Part shown: positions 35,975 to 46,300 of the stretch, one piece after another
Position numbering within the stretch: the first letter of the stretch is position 1
Layout: every line of letters begins with the position of its first letter
NCBI RefSeq assembly: GCF_033446605.1
Contig: NZ_JAWQUO010000005.1
Coordinates: 1 to 64,000 of the forward strand
Direction of reading: 5' to 3'
DNA: 64,000 nucleotides
DNA from: Iodobacter sp025352645
Lineage (GTDB): Bacteria; Pseudomonadota; Gammaproteobacteria; Burkholderiales; Chitinibacteraceae
Position numbers and translations under genes: made by a program
Notes under the pieces: model-generated
Told to the model about the DNA's origin: nothing
Database searches by the model: none
What the model saw: the letters and a program-made list of their open reading frames with translations, nothing else

Positions 35975-35980
35975 TATAAT
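35975..35980 (+). promoter_or_regulatory. guaB promoter -10 element
   Basis: A perfect TATAAT lies 30 bases before the guaB start. The expected -35 position, 17 bases upstream (about 35952-35957), has a poor match (TAGTCT), so an activator or extended leader may help. AAGGA (35996-36000) is the ribosome site. The rest of the 35738-36009 gap shows no gene. Confidence 0.55.
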
Positions 35981-36009
35981 GCCGTTTTGGCGACTAAGGA
36001 TTCTGCACC

Positions 36010-37479
36010 ATGCGCGTGATTCAGAAGGCCCTCACCTTTGACGATGTACTCCTCGTCCCGGCCCATTCAAACATCCTACCGCGTGATGTCGATTTATCGA
36101 CACAATTCACCCGTAATATTCGCCTGAATCTACCGCTGGCTTCTGCAGCGATGGATACAGTGACCGAGGCTCGCCTCGCCATTGCAATCGCCCAAGAAGG
36201 CGGCATGGGGATTATTCATAAGAATATGACCCCAGTAATGCAAGCGAAAGAAGTATCCAAAGTAAAACGCTACGAATCAGGCATTGTTAAGGATCCGATT
36301 ACCGTATCCCCAGAGATGCTGGTTCGTGACGTGCACGAACTCACCCGTCAGCACAAAATCTCTGGCCTGCCTGTGATCGACAAAACCGGCCAATTGGTCG
36401 GCATCGTCACTAACCGCGATTTACGTTTTGAAACACGCCTTGACGTGGCTGTCAGCAGCATCATGACACCCAAAGAGCGCTTGATTACCGTAAACGAAGG
36501 CGATTCGATCGAATCCGCCCGCGTGCTGATGCACGAGCACCGCCTTGAGCGCGTGTTGGTGATCGATGAAAACTTCAAGCTAAAAGGCTTGATTACCGTT
36601 AAAGATTTGATCAAGACTTCTGAGCACCCAAATGCCGCCAAAGACGATCAAGGTCGCCTGCGCTGCGGCGCGGCTGTTGGCGTGGGTGCAGGCACGGAAG
36701 AGCGCGTAAAACTGCTTTCTGAAGCCGGTGTGGATGTGATTGTGGTAGATACCGCCCACGGCCACAGCCAAGGCGTGATTGACCGCGTACGCTGGGTGAA
36801 GCAAAACTATCCGCACATCCAAGTGATTGGCGGCAATATCGCCACCGCTGCTGCCGCTTTAGCTTTGGCTGAAGCCGGTGCCGATGCGGTTAAAGTGGGG
36901 ATTGGCCCAGGCTCGATCTGCACCACGCGTATTGTAGCGGGTGTGGGTGTACCGCAAATCACTGCGGTAGCCAATGTAGCCGATGCACTGGCTGGCACAG
37001 GCATTCCACTGATTGCTGACGGTGGTATTCGCTACTCTGGCGACATCTCTAAAGCCATCGCCGCCGGCGCAAGCTCGGTAATGTTGGGTGGTTTATTTGG
37101 CGGCACAGACGAAGCGCCGGGTGAAGTAGAGCTTTATCAAGGCCGCACTTACAAGAGCTACCGTGGCATGGGCTCCTTAGGTGCAATGGCCGGCAGCAAC
37201 GGCTCCTCTGATCGTTATTTCCAAGACAATGTAAATAACGCAGATAAATTAGTACCCGAAGGCATTGAAGGCCGTGTGGCCTACAAAGGCCCGATTACCG
37301 CCATCATCCATCAGCTCATGGGCGGCTTGCGCTCCTCCATGGGGTATTTGGGCTGCAAAAACATCACAGAAATCCACGAAAAAGCCGAATTTGTGCAAAT
37401 CACCGCAGCCGGCATTCGCGAATCGCACGTGCATGATGTGCAAATCACCAAAGAAGCACCAAACTACCATACCGACTAA
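36010..37479 (+). CDS. guaB: Inosine-5'-monophosphate dehydrogenase
   Basis: The 489-residue enzyme oxidises IMP to XMP, the committed step to GMP. The TIM barrel (LTFDDVLLVPAHS at the start) is interrupted by two CBS domains (about 95-205). The catalytic cysteine loop is GPGSICTTRIVAG and the flap is near YRGMGSLGAM. guaA often follows guaB in related genomes but is not found here. Instead a terminator, an unidentifiable short stretch and an IS remnant follow, then the CDI array. Confidence 0.97.
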   Translation: MRVIQKALTFDDVLLVPAHSNILPRDVDLSTQFTRNIRLNLPLASAAMDTVTEARLAIAIAQEGGMGIIHKNMTPVMQAKEVSKVKRYESGIVKDPITVSPEMLVRDVHELTRQHKISGLPVIDKTGQLVGIVTNRDLRFETRLDVAVSSIMTPKERLITVNEGDSIESARVLMHEHRLERVLVIDENFKLKGLITVKDLIKTSEHPNAAKDDQGRLRCGAAVGVGAGTEERVKLLSEAGVDVIVVDTAHGHSQGVIDRVRWVKQNYPHIQVIGGNIATAAAALALAEAGADAVKVGIGPGSICTTRIVAGVGVPQITAVANVADALAGTGIPLIADGGIRYSGDISKAIAAGASSVMLGGLFGGTDEAPGEVELYQGRTYKSYRGMGSLGAMAGSNGSSDRYFQDNVNNADKLVPEGIEGRVAYKGPITAIIHQLMGGLRSSMGYLGCKNITEIHEKAEFVQITAAGIRESHVHDVQITKEAPNYHTD

Positions 37480-37495
37480 GCATTAGCGCTTAATC

Positions 37496-37534
37496 AAAAA
37501 CCGGATCACCCCATGGTGCATCCGGTTTTTTTAT
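37496..37534 (+). terminator. Rho-independent terminator of guaB
   Basis: AACCGGATCACC pairs with GGTGCATCCGGTT around CCAT and is followed by TTTTTTT. Confidence 0.92.
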
Positions 37535-37624
37535 GCTTGCTATGCCAATTAACAAGTGCACACCGAGGAAACCGACGAATTGGCCGCCGAGCTATTACAA
37601 CCCAGCGCTGCTGGGTAGCACACA

Positions 37625-37688
37625 CACAAAACCAGCTCATTTTTAAGTAGAATTTTCTCGCAGTCTTTGAGGAGTTCTACATGAAAGC
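37625..37688 (+). mobile_element. IS3-family end remnant (second, inverted copy)
   Basis: These 64 bases match the reverse complement of positions 112-49 with only a few differences. They keep the ribosome site GAGGAG and the orfA start ATGAAAGC, after which the sequence switches to unrelated DNA and then to cdiA-like sequence (from about 37719). So only the terminal piece of the element survives. The 90 bases before it (37535-37624) contain no recognised gene. Confidence 0.8.
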
Positions 37689-37689
37689 C

Positions 37690-38848
37690 ATAGGCGCCTC
37701 AATGATAACGCTACGCTGGCCCAGCGTGTACATTCGTACCGACAAGGCTAAGGCGATCGCCCGCCACCACAAGGGCCGTGCCGCCTGCACTGATGCTACT
37801 AATCCGCCCACGGCCACTTGCAGCACGGCCATCCATTTGTCTGCGTCGGCTTTTTGCTCTGTTTGGCGGGCTTGCAGCTGTGTCAGATCATCAATACGTG
37901 CTTGATCTTTTTGCCCTGCTGGTTTGGCGTTTTCTGCTGTTAATGCTTTGTCGGTGGCTTCTAGCGCTGCCTTGGCTTTATCCGCATCCGCAGCGCGATT
38001 AGCCATAAAACGGCCAGTTTCCTGAACCAGCGCTTTAGCCGCAGCCATTTGCTCTGCCAACTGTTGTTTATCAAAGTTGTTGGCCAGCTTTTGCTGTGCA
38101 CCATCGGTATCGTGATTCAGGCTGGCGATGGTTTCGGCCGCAGATTGGCCGGTCAGCGCTTTTTGTTTTGCATCATCCGTAAGAGTGATCTGGCCCTGGC
38201 TGATGGCGCTCTTGGTGCTACTGCTGTCACTCTCCTTTGCGCCGATTACTGATGGTGTGCTTGCACTTACATTGGATTGATCAGCAGCGCTCTTGCTTTC
38301 AGATTTTTTGCCTGGCGAACTAAAATCAAGCCCGCCGCCTAAGCCGATGGCGTTGGTCTCAGCATGGTTATCAATGTCTTTTTGCGTGAGTGTGCCGGTG
38401 CTCAGCTTATTGGCATCGCTGCTACTGGCAATCACAGCTCCCGTCAGATCAGTATTATTTTTAACCTTGATATCAAAGCCATCTTTGCCTGCAAAGATGC
38501 CACTCTTGTTCATTTACAGCGGCATAGTCATTCTGCGTTTTTTCATAAGTAGCGCTGGCACTCCCACTCGCACTGCCATAGCCAATCGTGACACTGGCAC
38601 TGCCCCCTATTTGCTTATTGTCAAATTTACTAATGTCTTGCAGGCTTTCAATATTTAAATTGCCTTTGATATCTGCACTGACTTGTTGGCCTGAAACCGT
38701 TGCTCCGCGCAGGTTGGTATCTCCCCCTGAAATCAGGGTGAGTGTTTTTCCTGCGCTCAATTGGCTGTTCTGCCAGACGACATCGCTCCCATTGGCCTTG
38801 CCTCGGGATGCGGTAAGCTCTGGTCATTAATCAGCTTTTTCTCAAATA
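37690..38848 (-). pseudogene. Scrambled cdiA framework remnant at the distal end of the array (module f)
   Basis: Minus-strand pieces of cdiA are stitched together without a toxin end. There is a short LFEKKLINDQ piece (38848-38820, similar to FFEQKLINDQ in the large cdiA near 61890-61918), then a haemagglutinin-repeat/pretoxin stretch (DVVWQNSQLSAGKTL to KADADKW). A one-base insertion in AATGAACAAGAGTGGC near 38509 shifts the frame. A nine-codon gap removes TPGGEYGRA before VLQVAVGG. Last is a wrong-frame copy of the segment seen at about 61005-61075. No MENN motif or toxin remains. Confidence 0.75.
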
Positions 38849-38850
38849 GG

Positions 38851-39762
38851 CTATATTTGCCAAAATTCGGCGGGTCGTTGTGGCAATAATTTAGCGGCAC
38901 CCGCTAGCGCGCCTTGCGTCCACTCATCACGATAAAGCGGCACAATTGGCTGCAATTTCGATAATGGCAAAGCCATCAGCGGATGATCCAACTCTGGGTT
39001 GATTAAACCAAGAAATTCTCGTACTCGGAGCAGTGCCAAGATTTCAATTGGCCAAGCAGCAAACTTGCCGTAACTAAATTCGGCGTATTGACCACGGTGT
39101 TTAACATCTGTTTCATGCGTATGCCAATCCAGCACGTGCAAAATGGGTTCGATCAATTGGTCGGCATCTAGCTCACGAATCAACGCCACTAGCGGAGCAA
39201 AAACACCTAGAGGCTCTTCATTATCCTGATCGCCGTTAAATGGCTGATCCAGCAGTGCGTAAATTAAGTGAAATGCAAAACGATGTGCTAAGAACTTCTC
39301 GCGTGTACGCACCGTCCAGAAATCATGATAAACGTGCGTTTCATCTAATCCCTGTGCGGCCTGCACCATAGCTTTGGCTTCTTCCATATGCCCTAGCAAC
39401 AATAAGCGCAATAGGGGTTGCCAATCTGATTGATTAGACCAGCCCCAATTCCCCGCCAGATGTATTTTAAGTGCAGCAAACCAGTAACCATTCGCTTTAC
39501 GATGCCAATCCCACGCCTCGACCTCTCGCCCAGCGACATTCAAAGCTTCGGCGTTCGCTGTGCTCCATAAGTGCATAGATTTTAAAGAAGTTGAATATTC
39601 AAGTGGATTCTCAGTCTGGCGCTCCCCTTGAATCAACACCGTCAACTCTTGTATCGGTTCCTGCCACCACCAGATAGGCTCATTGTCGCGTTGAATCCAT
39701 TCTTGACGGCTTGCCAAAATTTTTTTTGAACTCCAGCGTTTCCAGACACCTAAGCTACCCAT
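38851..39762 (-). CDS. Putative immunity protein of CDI module e
   Basis: The 303-residue cytosolic protein is Trp-rich (WKRWSSKK, WWWQEP, WDWHRKANGYW) and helical, without signal or membrane segments. It begins 10 bases after the toxin reading frame (TAA at 39773), with AAGGAGC before the ATG, the position of a cdiI. The family was not recognised with confidence; the helical organisation is reminiscent of large Imm proteins such as Imm49. Presumed role: bind and neutralise the PD-(D/E)XK-type toxin upstream, which is itself interrupted. Confidence 0.6.
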   Translation of the reverse strand: MGSLGVWKRWSSKKILASRQEWIQRDNEPIWWWQEPIQELTVLIQGERQTENPLEYSTSLKSMHLWSTANAEALNVAGREVEAWDWHRKANGYWFAALKIHLAGNWGWSNQSDWQPLLRLLLLGHMEEAKAMVQAAQGLDETHVYHDFWTVRTREKFLAHRFAFHLIYALLDQPFNGDQDNEEPLGVFAPLVALIRELDADQLIEPILHVLDWHTHETDVKHRGQYAEFSYGKFAAWPIEILALLRVREFLGLINPELDHPLMALPLSKLQPIVPLYRDEWTQGALAGAAKLLPQRPAEFWQI

Positions 39763-39772
39763 CTTTTGCTCC

Positions 39773-42084
39773 TTATTTTTTTGTCCATGGCGTTACATTC
39801 ATCGTGACCGTGCCAGTCTTATTTGATTTCGGCACGAACAGATCGACTTTGAAGCCAGGCAACGTGCCTAGAGGAATATTGTCCAATTCCGTTTCCAGTC
39901 GCTTGGCGATCTGCTGCATCTCACTGCCATTCATATGCTGTCAGCCATCCGTTGCATTCGCTGCCCTTTCAATCCGACTCCGCACAAAAGCATCACTCCC
40001 CAACCTCTGATCTGGCGACAACGTGCCCGTTTTACCGGTCGTGCTGGTCTTAGCTTCAATCCCAACTAGTTTGCCTTCGGCATTACGGGCGATGATATCA
40101 ATACCGTGACCACTGTTGTTTTTAATGGCAATAACATCGGTATAACCTTGCTGACGCATTAAGTTAGCAATCGCCATTTCACCAAGATCACCATTCCCCG
40201 CCTTAGCCAGCGCACTGCCCAGCGGTGCAAGGCTTTTTTCTGTTTTGGCAACTTGCCACGTCGCATTGATCAATGCAGCATCACCCATCACACCATATTG
40301 GGCGCGTAATGATCCCGTAGCTGGCCAGCTAAGCGTGGCTAAGGTTTCTAGAGAGTCTTTACTGATGGAGGCAACGGCCTTACCTGCCCCAATCCCGCCG
40401 GACACAATAGGTGCAACCAAGTTTGCCAACTGCACCAGATAAACTCCGGCAGTGGTTGCACCATCTGGTCCAGCAGTCTCTCTAGCAGTCAGAAAAGCAT
40501 CATATTTTTCCTGAATTTGTGCGGCATAACCTGCAGGCAACTGCTTCAACAGGCTAGGATCAGCCATTACGGCAGAGACAACCTTTGGCAATTCGACAAT
40601 TGCATTACCCAACGCATTGGCTTCAAGTACAACCCCTAGGCCCATACCGGAAACCAGCCTTAGATCTTGCGTCATACTGATTCCAAAGTGCTTTGCTGCT
40701 ACAACAGCCTCACAAAAAGAGCCTCCTTTACACTCTGCCGTCTCTTTAACTCCTGCCTCTTTTTGCCAAGTTGAAAGGTAATTATTCTCCATCTCAATCT
40801 GCGCCGCATTATTCGCCGCTGCTGCATTCCCCCCTGTTGCCTCTGCAATCCCCGCAATCAAACTACCCACCAGATTTTTACGTTGCTCTTTCTGGGTATC
40901 GGTCAGGCTATCTGCTGCCGTAAGGGCGCTATTGATGACGACGCTGGAAGCTGCCCCCACGGCGGCGCTGCTGCAATTACTGCTGGTAGCGGCGGCTCCG
41001 GCGCAGGAGGCGATGGCGTGTAGGGCGGCGCGGAGGGTTCCGCTGCTGGCGTCTTCTGTGCCTTTTTTGGTCTGGAAGCTGTCGGCGATCTCTTTGATTT
41101 TTTCAGCGCCGATGCTTTGCAGATAGCCAACGGTGGCGTTTTGTAGCAGGCCACTCATGCCGCCAGTGACATTGCCGCCTACGGCCGCTTGCAGCACGGT
41201 CATGGCGCGGCCATATTCGCCGCCTGGGGTCCATTTGTCTGCGTCGGCTTTTTGCTCTGTTTGGCGGGCTTGCAGCTGTATCAGATCATCAATACGTGCT
41301 TGATCTTTTTGCCCTGCTGGTTTGGCGCTTTCTACTGTTAATGCTTTGTCGGTGGCTTCTAGCGCTGCCTTGGCTTTATCCGCATTCGCAGCGCGATTAG
41401 CCATAAAACGGCCCGTTTCCTGAACCAGCGCTTTAGCCGCAGCCATTTGCTCTGCCAACTGTTGTTTATCAAAGTTGTTGGCCAGCTTTTGCTGTGCACC
41501 ATCGGTATCGTGATTCAGGCTGGCGATGGTTTCGGCCGCAGTTTGGCCGGTCAGCGCTTTTTGTTTTGCATCATCCGTTAGGGTGATCTGGCCCTTGCTA
41601 ATAGCGCTCTTGGTGCTACTGCTGTCACTCTCCTTTGCACCAACTACAACGGGAGAGCTTGGATTGACATTGGATTTGTCAGCCTCTTTGGTTTGGGCCG
41701 TTTGCTCTTTGCCTTTATTGGAGGAGCTAAAATCAAGCCCGCCACCTAAGCCGATGGCGCTGGTCTCGGCATGGTTGCGAATGTCTTTTTGCGTGAGCGT
41801 GCCAGTGCTGAGCTTGTTTTTACTGGCATCGCTGCTGCTGGCAATCACCGCCCCTGTCAGATCGGTATTGTTTTTAACCTTGATATCAAAGCCGTCTTTG
41901 CCCGCAAATATGCCACTTTGCTCATTTACAGCGGCGTAGTCATTGTGCGTTTTGTCATAAGAGGCGCTCACGCTGGCACTGCCGCTGATTTGCTTGTTGT
42001 CGAATTTACTAATGTCTTGCAGACTTTCAATATTTAAATTGCCTTTGATATCTGCAATTACTTGCTGGCCTGTAGCCGTTGCTC
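39773..42084 (-). pseudogene. Orphan CdiA C-terminal module e: PD-(D/E)XK-type nuclease toxin interrupted by an in-frame TGA
   Basis: The fragment begins inside the haemagglutinin-repeat region (GQQVIADIKGNLNIES), runs through the pretoxin PT-VENN domain to MENN (40792-40781), then a toxin region of 279 residues. The end GDLGEMAIANLMRQQGYTDV...GHGIDIIARN...LVGIEAKTST shows the E...D...ExK pattern of the PD-(D/E)XK superfamily. The frame stops at TGA 39943-39941 but continues open in the same frame for 55 residues (QHMNGSEMQQIAKRLE to VTPWTKK) to TAA at 39775-39773. That is right before the immunity gene, so a Trp codon probably became a stop. No promoter or signal sequence is present. Confidence 0.75.
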
Positions 42085-42119
42085 AGCAGGATTTAAGTTT
42101 CTCTGACCCCAGTTATTTT
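42085..42119. repeat. Junction repeat, copy 1 (upstream edge of module e)
   Basis: AGCAGGATTTAAGTTTCTCT continuing GACCCCAGTTATTTT is nearly identical to 52170-52204, where it also abuts the truncated 5' edge of a cdiA module. On the minus strand it reads AATAACTGGGGTCAGAG, a sequence type I associate with REP-type or IS200-like mobile DNA (from memory). Confidence 0.65.
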
Positions 42120-42177
42120 GTCAGTTCGCCTGATAAGCCACCAGCCTAGCGTTGCATTTACTATTTGAATTCACGTC

Positions 42178-42675
42178 TCATTGATCTACATAGCCCCAAT
42201 TATCTTCATCCATTGGTTCAGCCAGCTTTTCTTTTGGGTAGTTACGCAATCCCTCCAGTACAACCGGTAAATCCTGCTCAATAGCAGTAAATTCATCCAA
42301 GGGCAAATGATAAGCCGCTTGATAACGAGGCAAATCAAAAGATTCTAAAATAGCTAATGCCCATGGGTGAAAATTACTTGGCATATAATCCCATTGCAAA
42401 GCTCGTTTAGATATGGCAAGCCAACGCATAGGAATTGCGGGGTTTAATTTCCCATATGATTCCCATGCTTCATTAATTACCCACCAAAAACTTGAACAAT
42501 ACATATCTTGTCGAAATTCATGCCCCCTTTCTTGCTCAGCTATTCTTTCTTCATATGAGCCAGAATCATAAAGCGCCTTATAATACTCAGTTAAGGCTAG
42601 ATAAAGAGGCTTGCAATCACCAAATTGATAAATAACATCAGAACAAAATTCATTTACATCAACACTTGGGAACAT
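42178..42675 (-). CDS. Immunity-like protein, second member of a mosaic pair
   Basis: The 165-residue acidic protein shares an almost identical C-terminal half (from NPAIPMRWLAISKRALQWDY onward, about 90 residues) with the neighbouring 157-residue protein at 42826-43299, while the N-terminal halves are clearly different (VDVNEFCSDVIYQFGDCKP here). The DNA is near-identical over the conserved half. It follows the first immunity gene without an intact toxin of its own and is probably a leftover of a related toxin/immunity pair. Family not recognised. Confidence 0.65.
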   Translation of the reverse strand: MFPSVDVNEFCSDVIYQFGDCKPLYLALTEYYKALYDSGSYEERIAEQERGHEFRQDMYCSSFWWVINEAWESYGKLNPAIPMRWLAISKRALQWDYMPSNFHPWALAILESFDLPRYQAAYHLPLDEFTAIEQDLPVVLEGLRNYPKEKLAEPMDEDNWGYVDQ

Positions 42676-42825
42676 ATACGGGCACTCTGGGGTTATATCT
42701 CATGCATGATTTTATCAACCACTTAGGATTAGCACGGTATTTATGCTCAAGCAATACTAACCTAACATCTCAATTGGCCAGTATCCGCTGACCCGATAAG
42801 TCTCAAGCCAGAGGCCAATACCTCA

Positions 42826-43299
42826 TTAATCAACCAAACCCCAATTATCTTCATCCATTGGTGCAGCCAGCTTTTCTTTTGGATAGTTACGCACCCCCTT
42901 CAGCACAACCGGCAAATCCTGCTCGATAGCAGTAAATTCATCCAATGGCAAATGATAAGCCGCTTGATAACGAGGCAAATCAAAAGATTCTAAAATAGCT
43001 AATGCCCATGGGTGAAAATTACTTGGCATATAATCCCATTGCAAAGCTCGTTTAGATATAGCCAACCACCTCATCGGAATTGCAGGGTTTATTCTTCCAT
43101 AAGCCTCCCATTCTTCATTAATCCCCCACCAAAAGAGATATTCATAACTAAATACCCCTTCATATACAAGTTGATTCATCGCACTATAATCAAAAAGTGA
43201 TGAATAGTACTTCAGCAACTCTAAATAGTCAGGATCACAACTACTAAATGAGTATATTTCATCAGAGGTTAACTCAAGAATACTTGAACAAGGAAACAT
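42826..43299 (-). CDS. Putative immunity protein of CDI module d (deaminase toxin)
   Basis: The 157-residue acidic protein (SSILELTSDEIYSFSSCDPDYLELLKYY... FHPWALAILESFDLPRYQ) starts 9 bases after the toxin stop with GGAG before the ATG, the expected cdiI place. Its C-terminal half is almost the same as that of the next gene (42178-42675). The variable N-terminal half would then carry toxin specificity (inference). No known immunity family was assigned. Confidence 0.65.
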   Translation of the reverse strand: MFPCSSILELTSDEIYSFSSCDPDYLELLKYYSSLFDYSAMNQLVYEGVFSYEYLFWWGINEEWEAYGRINPAIPMRWLAISKRALQWDYMPSNFHPWALAILESFDLPRYQAAYHLPLDEFTAIEQDLPVVLKGVRNYPKEKLAAPMDEDNWGLVD

Positions 43300-43308
43300 A
43301 CCACTCCA

Positions 43309-46300
43309 TTAATGATTTAAAAATGTTGCCTTCTCAGGCAAAGTAGGCCATGTAGGTGCATTCTTTGGTACGGATGCTTGGTCTACAATAATATTCCCTT
43401 CTTTGTACGTAATAATTTTCCCATTGTTATGGTAAACACGCACCTCAACATTTGGAAATCGTTCTAAAAACTGCCTAGAAATTACATCCGTACAGCTCAC
43501 GCATGGTGAGCGTTCAGTAAACAAATCAACTGTAGCACTTACTTTATTATTCATTTTATATTGCTGAGCAAAGTTCTCTAATATTTTATACTCCGTATCA
43601 TTTGCACGGTTAATAGGTGACTTAGAACCAACTAACGGCTGCAGAATTCGCTCACTCTCCGGAGGTAGAATAGCAAAGCCATTAACCACGCTATTTGCAT
43701 CGTTCCCAAAACTAGAGTACGCCTTAACTTCAACGGGCATTTTTCCATCAACACGTATTGTCGCCGTCGCTAAATTACCTGGCAAATGTCCTTTCTCATT
43801 CAAAACATTCAGGTTTGCATCCAAACGAACCTGCGCGGCTTTATCTTTCAAATCAAACCATTTATTCGCCAAAAAGTTCTCTGCATCCCTGCCCGAATTA
43901 AGCTCAACTCTGGCCTTTGCAATCATTTCAGCTTCTAATTTTGCTAATGCTTTAGCTTCTATATTTTTAGCAACTAAATTACCCACCGCGGCTTTTGTGA
44001 GCGTGCCACCAACCTTAAATAATGGAATGAGAATATCTTCAACAATAACCGGATCTAATGCAGGTTCGCCTACTTTTGAGTACCGGATAGAGCTGATACC
44101 TAGTTTATTGATTGTAGCGACCTCCTGCTCGGCCTTAGCAATCAATTTTTTCTTAGTATCAATAATATCTTGATATTTTTCAGGCGTGCAGTTCTGTACC
44201 ACAACAGAACAACCACCTGTACCCACTTTAATTAATTCAGCCAGTTGATTCTGCTGATCAATTAATACTGCTTTCGTTACCGCCGCGATTTCTTGGCATG
44301 CACCTTGTGTATTACAACTATCAATTGCTGCTTTCAAAGAGGCGTCGCGCTTTTTATCAGTAGCCTTGAGTTCTTCAGCTTTTTTACAACTGCTACTATT
44401 TGTGACATTGCACGCTTTTTCTGCGGCAATAAGCTCTTTCTTTTCGCTACGGCTTAAAAAATTATTCTCCATCTCAATCTGCGCCGCATTATTCGCCGCT
44501 GCCGCATTGCCATCCGTGGCCGCCACGATGCCGGTGATGATGGAGCCAACCAGATTCTTACGTTTCTCCTTTTCACTGGCGCTCATCTTATCTGCGCTGG
44601 TGTTTTCAATTTCAGATAAGACGTTGTTGATGACGACGCTGGAAGCCGCGCCCACGGCGGCGCTGCTGCAGTTACTACTCGTTGCCGCTGCTCCAGCGCA
44701 GGAGGCGATGGCGTGTAGGGCGGCGCGGATGGTTCCGCTGCTGGCGTCTTCTGTGCCTTTTTGGGTCTGGAAGCTGTCGGCGATGTCTTTGATCTTTTCA
44801 GCGCTTATGCTTTGCAGATAGCCAACGGTGGCGTTTTGTAGCAGGCCACTCATGCCTCCAGTGACATTGCCACCCACGGCCACTTGCAGCACGGTCATGG
44901 CGCGACCATATTCGCCGCCTGGGGTCCATTTGTCTGCGTCGGCTTTTTGCTCTGTTTGGCGGGCTTGCAGCTGTATCAGATCATCAATACGTGCTTGATC
45001 TTTTTGCCCTGCTGGTTTGGCGTTTTCTGCTGTTAATGCTTTGTCGGTGGCCTCTAGCGCTGCCTTGGCTTTATCCGCATCCGCCGCGCGATTGGCCATA
45101 AAGCGGCCCGTTTCCTGAACCAGCGCTTTAGCCGCAGCCATTTGCTCTGCCAGCTGCTGTTTATCAAAGTTATTGGCCAGCTTTTGCTGTGCACCATCGG
45201 TATCGTGATTCAGGCTGGCGATGGTTTCGGCCGCAGTTTGGCCGGTCAGCGCTTTTTGTTTTGCATCATCCGTCAGGGTGATCTGGCCCTGGCTGATGGC
45301 GCTCTTGGTGCTACTGCTGTCACTCTCCTTTGCGCCAACTACAACGGGAGAGCTTGGATTGACATTGGATTTGTCAGCCTCTTTGGTTTGGGGCGTTTGC
45401 TCTTTGCCTTTATCGGAGGAGCTAAAATCAAGCCCGCCGCCTAAGCTGATGGCGCTGGTCTCGGCATGGTTGTTGATATCTTTTTGCGTGAGCGTGCCAG
45501 TGCTAAGCTTGTTTTTACTCGCATCGCTGCTACTGGCAATCACCGCCCCCATCAGATCGGTATTGTTTTTAACCTTGATATCAAAGCCATCTTTGCCCGC
45601 AAAGATGCCGCTCTGCTCATTCACTGCGGCATAGTCATTGTGTGTTTTGTCATAAGAGGCGCTCACGCTGCCACTGGCGCTACCGTAGCCGATTGTGACA
45701 CTGGCGCTGCCGCTAATTTGCTTGTTGTCGAATTGACTGATGTCTTGCAGGCTTTCTATCTTTAAATTGCCTTTGATATCTGCAATGACTTGCTGGCCGC
45801 TTGCCGTGGCGCCGATCAGCTGTGTGTCCCCTCCCGAGCTGATTGTCAGGGTTTTGCCTGCATTCAGCTCAGTATTTTGCCAAACCACATCTTGCCCATC
45901 CGCTTTGCCCCTCGATGCGCTCACTTCTGCTGTTATGCCGTAACTTACCCCGCCCTGCCCAATATCAGCGGCCACCCCCACCCCCCAGCCATTGCTGCTG
46001 TTCGTGCTGTGCTGATCATTGCTATCCTTGGCGGCTTGCAGCGTTACTTTATTGTCTGCTTGCAAAGTGAGGTTTTGTGCCGCATCTACCTTGGTGCCGG
46101 TGATGGTGATATTGCTTTCTGCTCCTCCCCCGCTCGCAATCATTTTAATATCGCCACCCGCACTGATTGAACCGCGCTGATGCGTTGTTGCACTGGAGAC
46201 CGCTTCACTTTGCGAGGTATTCTGGCCAGCCGTAATACTGACCTTAGCAATACTGCCTGATTCCATAGCTTGCGCAGCCTGAACCCCATTGTAAGCCGCT

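Noticed and set aside
37535..37624. Possible end of a gene (reading ETDELAAELLQPSAAG then stop) between the guaB terminator and the IS remnant
   Set aside because: It is only about 20 codons, without start or recognisable family. It might be a truncated gene tail but cannot be supported.
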